NCBI RefSeq assembly: GCF_021432085.1
Contig: NZ_CP090366.1
Location: 4,154,001-4,218,000 of the forward strand
Length of the DNA stretch: 64,000 nt
Origin: Stutzerimonas kunmingensis
GTDB lineage: Bacteria; Pseudomonadota; Gammaproteobacteria; Pseudomonadales; Pseudomonadaceae
Direction of reading: 5' to 3'
The notes under the pieces were generated by a model. That model searched no databases, was not told the origin of the DNA, and saw only the letters and a list, made by a program, of their open reading frames with translations. The stretch's first letter is position 1. Each line of letters opens with the position of its first letter. The translations under genes were made by a program, and so were the position numbers. Below are positions 59,511-64,000 of this stretch, piece by piece.

Positions 59511-60284
59511 ATGCAGAACGAAAACCACAATGACCGTCGTCAAGTCGCCGATGTCGTCGCCGAGCGTATCGAACGGCTGATCGTCGACGGTGTATTGAAG
59601 GTCGGCCAGGCGCTGCCATCGGAACGCCGCCTGTGCGAGAAGCTGGGCATTTCCCGCTCGGCGTTGCGCGAGGGCCTGCGCGTATTGCGTGGACGCGGCA
59701 TCATCGAGACGTCCCAGGGCCGTGGCTCTTTCGTCGCCGAACTGTCCGGCAACCACGATGCCAGCCCGCTGATGCACCTGTTCAACTCGCAACCGCGCAC
59801 GCTCTACGACCTGCTGGAAGTACGCGCGCTGCTGGAAAGCGAGTCGGCGCGGCTGGCCGCCCTGCGCGGCACCGATGCGGATTTCGTGCTGCTCGGCCGC
59901 CGTTACGAGGAAATGCTCGCCGCCCACGCCAGCGAGGACGGCGCCGACCCCCGCGAGCACGCCCGCCTCGACCACGCGTTTCATCTGGCGATCTGCGAGG
60001 CCTCGCACAACCCGGTGCTGGTGCACACGCTGCAGTCGCTGACCGACCTGATGCTCAGCACGGTTTTCGCCTCGGTGAACAACCTCTACCACCGACCGGC
60101 GCAGAAGAGGCAGATCGACCGCCAGCACTCGCGTCTCTATCACGCGGTGATCGAGCGTCTGCCGGAACAGGCCCAGCGCGCCGCGCGCGACCATATCCAC
60201 GGCATTCGCGACAATCTCAAGGAGATCGAGCAGGAAGAGCAGCGCCTGGTGCGCGCCACCATGCGCCTTGAAGGCTGGACCTGA
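59511..60284 (+). CDS. glcC: GntR/FadR-family regulator of glycolate use
   Basis: The 257-residue regulator has a GntR winged HTH ('VADVVAERIERLIVDGVLKVGQALPSERRLCEKLGISRSALREGLRVLRGRGIIE'-type region, residues 12-66). Its FCD effector domain has 'DLLEVRALLESESARLAA', 'DHAFHLAICEASHNPVL' and 'QHSRLYHAVIE'. The metal-site Asp and His residues are present. It is divergent from glcDEFGBA, as in E. coli, where glycolate or glyoxylate is the effector. ATG 59511 has GGGAGAACGAAG upstream. Confidence 0.93.
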   Translation: MQNENHNDRRQVADVVAERIERLIVDGVLKVGQALPSERRLCEKLGISRSALREGLRVLRGRGIIETSQGRGSFVAELSGNHDASPLMHLFNSQPRTLYDLLEVRALLESESARLAALRGTDADFVLLGRRYEEMLAAHASEDGADPREHARLDHAFHLAICEASHNPVLVHTLQSLTDLMLSTVFASVNNLYHRPAQKRQIDRQHSRLYHAVIERLPEQAQRAARDHIHGIRDNLKEIEQEEQRLVRATMRLEGWT

Positions 60285-60398
60285 GGCGTATGTAGCGTTT
60301 ACCGAGCGCGGCTACAGCCCTGGCCGGAGAGCCGCACCCGTGCCGCGCCCAAGTCGCATGCTAGACTCGCCGCTCTTTTCCGCTAGCTCTGACGCACC

Positions 60399-60938
60399 GT
60401 GTCCGAAATTCATGACTGGCTAAGTGCCGACTGCCTCCCCTCCCCCCTCGATCCCGCCCTGCACGACTGGCTCTACGTCGACAAGGGCTCGCTCACCCGC
60501 CGCCTGACCGAGCTGGCCGATGGCGCCTTCAGCGTGACGCCGCTACACGAAGCCTGGCAGCCCCTGCGCGCCGACGAGTGCGCCGCGCTCGGCGTTCCGG
60601 CCGACAGCGAGGGCTGGGTGCGTGAAGTCTATCTGTGCGGTCATGGCCAGCCCTGGGTGTTCGCCCGCAGCGTCGCCGCGCGAGCGCAGCTGGAGGACTC
60701 CGGCCTCGACCTGCAGCGCCTGGGCAATCGTTCCCTGGGTGAGCTGTTGTTCAGCGATCCGGCCTTTGCCCGCGGCACGCTCGAGGCCTGTCATTACCCC
60801 GCGCGCTGGCTACCGGATGCGTGCCGTGTCGACGGCCTCTGGGCGCGGCGCTCGTGCTTCCGCCAGAATCGGCTCGGCGTGCTGGTCGCCGAGGTGTTCC
60901 TCCCCGAGCTGTGGCAGGCCGCCGCCGTCATGCCCTGA
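60399..60938 (+). CDS. ubiC: Chorismate lyase
   Basis: The 179-residue enzyme releases 4-hydroxybenzoate and pyruvate from chorismate, the first step of ubiquinone synthesis. It has '[30 protein letters not shown]', '[20 protein letters not shown]', '[14 protein letters not shown]' and '[26 protein letters not shown]'. The start is GTG 60399. ubiA follows after 43 nt. Confidence 0.94.
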   Translation: MSEIHDWLSADCLPSPLDPALHDWLYVDKGSLTRRLTELADGAFSVTPLHEAWQPLRADECAALGVPADSEGWVREVYLCGHGQPWVFARSVAARAQLEDSGLDLQRLGNRSLGELLFSDPAFARGTLEACHYPARWLPDACRVDGLWARRSCFRQNRLGVLVAEVFLPELWQAAAVMP

Positions 60939-60981
60939 GCGCGCCGCTCTGCATGCCCCCTTCCGCCAAGGAGAGCCGTTG

Positions 60982-61875
60982 ATGTATCTGAAACTGCTGC
61001 AATCGTGCAATCGCCTGCACCCGCGCGCCTGGGACTTCATCCAGCTGATGCGCCTGGACCGGCCCATCGGCACCTATCTGCTGTTATGGCCGACGCTATG
61101 GGCGCTGTGGATCGCTGCCGAAGGCGTGCCCAGCGCGAAGAATCTGTTCATCTTCGTCACCGGCGTGATCCTGATGCGCGCCGCCGGCTGCGTGGTCAAC
61201 GACTTCGCCGACCGCAACTTCGATGGCCACGTGCAACGCACCCAGGCGCGCCCCATGGCCACCGGCAAGATCAGCTCGCGCGAGGCCTGGACGCTGTTCG
61301 CCGTGCTGGTGGGCCTGAGCTTCGGCCTGGTGCTGCTGACCAACGCGACCACCGTCTACCTGTCCTTCGGCGCCCTGGCGCTGGCCGCCTGCTACCCGTT
61401 CATGAAGCGCTACACCTTCTATCCGCAGGTGGTGCTCGGCGCGGCCTTCTCCTGGGGCATGCCGATGGCCTTCACCGCGGAGACCGGCAGCCTGCCGCCC
61501 GAGGCCTGGCTGTTGTTCATCGCCAACCTGCTGTGGACGGTGGCCTACGACACCTACTACGCCATGGCCGACCGCGAGGACGACCTGAAGATTGGCATCA
61601 AGTCCACCGCCATCCTCTTCGGCGAAGCGGACCGCGTCATCATCGTCACCCTGCAGGGCCTGGCGCTGTTCTGCCTGCTCCTTGCCGGCGTGCGCTTCGA
61701 GCTGGGCCAGTGGTTCCACCTCGGGCTGGTGGTCGCCGCCGGCTGCTTCGCCTGGGAGTTCTGGAAAACCCAATCGCGCAAACCGCAGATCTGCTTCAAG
61801 GCGTTCCTGCACAACCACTGGGCAGGACTGGCGATCCTGGCGGGCATCGTGCTGGACTACGCCACCAAGGCTTAA
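60982..61875 (+). CDS. ubiA: 4-hydroxybenzoate octaprenyltransferase
   Basis: The 297-residue membrane prenyltransferase has eight to nine helices and the two Asp-rich motifs NDFADRNFD and '[10 protein letters not shown]', which bind Mg-prenyl diphosphate. '[20 protein letters not shown]' is the family N-terminus. AAGGAG lies about 9 nt before the ATG at 60982. It adds the polyprenyl tail to the UbiC product. Confidence 0.95.
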   Translation: MYLKLLQSCNRLHPRAWDFIQLMRLDRPIGTYLLLWPTLWALWIAAEGVPSAKNLFIFVTGVILMRAAGCVVNDFADRNFDGHVQRTQARPMATGKISSREAWTLFAVLVGLSFGLVLLTNATTVYLSFGALALAACYPFMKRYTFYPQVVLGAAFSWGMPMAFTAETGSLPPEAWLLFIANLLWTVAYDTYYAMADREDDLKIGIKSTAILFGEADRVIIVTLQGLALFCLLLAGVRFELGQWFHLGLVVAAGCFAWEFWKTQSRKPQICFKAFLHNHWAGLAILAGIVLDYATKA

Positions 61876-61906
61876 GCCCAGGCGTGCCGGGCTAGAGCGC
61901 CGGAGC

Positions 61907-61924
61907 ACGGCAGCCTGCTGCCGT
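61907..61924 (+). terminator. Weak hairpin after ubiA
   Basis: A 7-bp stem (acggcag / ctgccgt) with loop cctg lies 32 nt after the ubiA stop and just before the Pho box. It has no T-run and may reduce readthrough into phoB. Confidence 0.35.
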
Positions 61925-61928
61925 CTGC

Positions 61929-61957
61929 CTGTCACATGGCTGCAATAATTCCGTTAT
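61929..61957 (+). promoter_or_regulatory. Pho box upstream of phoB
   Basis: CTGTCAC (61929), CTGCAAT (61940) and CCGTTAT (61951) are three 7-nt direct repeats at exact 11-nt spacing, the PhoB half-site arrangement. It lies 39 nt before the phoB ATG and predicts autoregulation of phoBR. Confidence 0.75.
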
Positions 61958-61995
61958 CTAATGCCGGACGACAAGAACAGACCCGAGGCTTGACC

Positions 61996-62685
<690 letters not shown>

Positions 62686-62753
62686 GCACGCCGGGTGAGC
62701 ATGCGTCCCGGCGTCTTCCACCCCATCATCGCCACCTTTCTGGAGTGCATCGG

Positions 62754-64000
62754 TTGAATCAGGACTGGCAAGGAGCCCTCGTGCGTCGCCTGCTGCTTCT
62801 GCTGGGCGGCTGCCTGCTGCTGGGACTGCTGACCGGCGAATATGCCTGGGCGCTGGTCCTTGGCCTGACCGGCTACCTGATCTGGACCCTGCGCCAGCTG
62901 CTGCGCCTTCAGCGCTGGCTGCGGCGTGCCGACCCGGACGAAGCACCGCCGGATTCGGCCGGCATCTGGGGCGATATCTTCGACAGCCTCTACCAGCTGC
63001 AGCGCCGCGACCTGCGCCTGCGCGGCGAACTGCAAGGCATCATCGATCGCGCCCAGGGCTCTACCGCGGCACTCAAGGACGCGGTGATCATGCTCGACAG
63101 CGATGGCAATCTGGAATGGTGGAACCCCGCCGCCAACCGCCTGCTGGGGCTGAAGAAGCCGCAGGACGCCGGCCACCCGATCGGCAACCTAGTGCGTCAT
63201 CCGGCGTTCAAGGAGTACTTCGACGGCGGCAACTATGACCAGCCGCTGGAGCTGGCCTCGCCCGTCGATGACCGCATTCGCCTGCAGTTCAACATCACTC
63301 GCTACGGCAACCGCGAGCACCTGCTGCTGGTCCGCGACGTCACCCGCCTGCACCAGCTGGAGCAGATGCGCAAAGACTTCGTCGCCAACGTATCCCACGA
63401 GCTGCGCACGCCGCTCACCGTCATCGCCGGCTATCTGGAGACGCTGCTGGAAAACGCCGACGCGGTGAACCCGCGCTGGCTCCGGGCGCTGCAGCAGATG
63501 AATCAGCAGGCCGGGCGCATGCAGCACTTGCTCAACGACCTGCTCCTGCTGGCTCGTCTGGAAACCAGCAGTCGCCCGACCGACAACCAGCCGGTGGCGG
63601 TGGGCCTGCTGCTGCAATCGATCGTCAGCGATGCCCGCGCACTATCTGGCAGCCGCGGCCACCTGATCAGCCTCGATGCCGACCCGGCGCTGCTGCTCAA
63701 GGGCAGCGAGACGGAGCTGCGCAGCGCCTTCTCCAACCTGGTGTTCAATGCAGTGAAGTACACACCCGATGGTGGCAGCGTGCATGTGCGCTGGTGGAGT
63801 GACGAGGTGGGCGCGCACCTGAGTGTCGAGGACAGCGGTATCGGCATCGAGCAGAAGCACCTGCCACGCCTGACCGAGCGTTTCTACCGCGTCGACTCCA
63901 GCCGTGCCAGCAGCACCGGCGGCACGGGACTGGGGCTTGCCATCGTCAAGCACGTGCTGCTGCGCCACCAGGGCCGCCTGGATATCAGCAGTACACCTGG
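62754..64000 (+). CDS. phoR: Phosphate regulon sensor histidine kinase (3' end beyond the window)
   Basis: The open frame runs to the window edge (415 codons). It has two close N-terminal hydrophobic segments, a short charged region and a PAS domain ('LKDAVIMLDSDGNLEWWNPAANRLLG'). The HisKA site is 'FVANVSHELRTPLTV' with phospho-acceptor His215. ATPase boxes are N ('FSNLVFNAVKYTP'), G1 ('VEDSGIGI') and G2 ('GGTGLGLAIVKH'). PhoR phosphorylates PhoB when phosphate is scarce. TTG 62754 (GGAG 9 nt upstream) matches the family N-terminus. GTG 62781, with AAGGAG 6 nt upstream, is a serious alternative. Only the last ~20 residues are missing. Confidence 0.93.
   Translation, partial: MNQDWQGALVRRLLLLLGGCLLLGLLTGEYAWALVLGLTGYLIWTLRQLLRLQRWLRRADPDEAPPDSAGIWGDIFDSLYQLQRRDLRLRGELQGIIDRAQGSTAALKDAVIMLDSDGNLEWWNPAANRLLGLKKPQDAGHPIGNLVRHPAFKEYFDGGNYDQPLELASPVDDRIRLQFNITRYGNREHLLLVRDVTRLHQLEQMRKDFVANVSHELRTPLTVIAGYLETLLENADAVNPRWLRALQQMNQQAGRMQHLLNDLLLLARLETSSRPTDNQPVAVGLLLQSIVSDARALSGSRGHLISLDADPALLLKGSETELRSAFSNLVFNAVKYTPDGGSVHVRWWSDEVGAHLSVEDSGIGIEQKHLPRLTERFYRVDSSRASSTGGTGLGLAIVKHVLLRHQGRLDISSTP

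Noticed and set aside
62754..64000. phoR as a truncated gene
   Set aside because: The frame simply runs off the window edge with all kinase motifs intact.

Overview
The window is GC-rich (about 64-65% by eye), densely packed bacterial chromosome. Gene content and order match the Pseudomonas backbone that in P. aeruginosa PAO1 runs from xpt (PA5298) to phoR (PA5361). The shared markers, in order, are xpt, cycB, pauR, ridA-dadA, lrp, pauB4-like, radC, coaBC, dut, algC, argB, pyrE, crc, rph, yicC, gmk, rpoZ, spoT, ridA, HU, rubredoxin reductase/rubredoxin, glc genes, ubiC-ubiA and phoB-phoR. Several blocks differ from PAO1 (no dadX, no recG/oxyR after ridA, glcB and glcA inside the glc operon), which fits a P. 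stutzeri-group (Stutzerimonas) genome. The genus assignment is inferred from recalled synteny and protein similarity; no search was run.

Layout. 0-2.2 kb: the 3' part of a trehalose-synthase-like GH13 enzyme, a DUF1080 protein and xpt. 2.2-6.5 kb: a cupin protein, cytochrome c5, the polyamine-type regulator PauR and the D-alanine catabolic pair dadA-ridA, divergent from lrp. 6.5-17 kb: a PauB-type oxidase, a phospholipase-D-like lipoprotein, a secreted protein of unknown function, a DUF962 membrane protein, an atypical chemoreceptor, a 3-hydroxyacyl-CoA dehydrogenase with a divergent thioesterase/membrane protein pair, and radC. 17-22.4 kb: coaBC, dut, algC (with a long membrane-anchored N-terminal extension) and argB, closed by a clear terminator. 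22.4-31.6 kb: a DUF3360 transporter, a DUF4124 protein, pyrE, crc, a DUF4870 protein, rph, yicC, gmk, rpoZ and spoT.

31.6-48.5 kb is the accessory part: ridA, an OmpA/FecR lipoprotein pair, a frameshifted amino-acid-type periplasmic binding protein, an FtsH-like AAA protease paralog, a GlxA-type AraC regulator divergent from a TTC38-like TPR protein, a lemA-TPM-TPM operon, a LysR/quinone-oxidoreductase divergent pair, the glutarate catabolic genes (gcdG, gcdH, gcdR) and an AT-richer Fic protein gene. The backbone resumes at 48.4 kb with a small SCP2-like protein, HU, rubredoxin reductase and rubredoxin. A complete glcDEFGBA operon follows on the minus strand, divergent from its regulator glcC, with two identical palindromic operators between them. 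The window ends with ubiC-ubiA and phoB-phoR (phoR cut by the window edge), with a Pho box before phoB.

Functionally the window combines carbon and nitrogen scavenging (D-alanine, polyamines, glutarate, glycolate/lactate) with global regulators (Crc, SpoT, Lrp, PhoBR) and core synthesis of nucleotides, CoA, arginine and ubiquinone. No rRNA, tRNA, insertion sequence, prophage or CRISPR array was seen.
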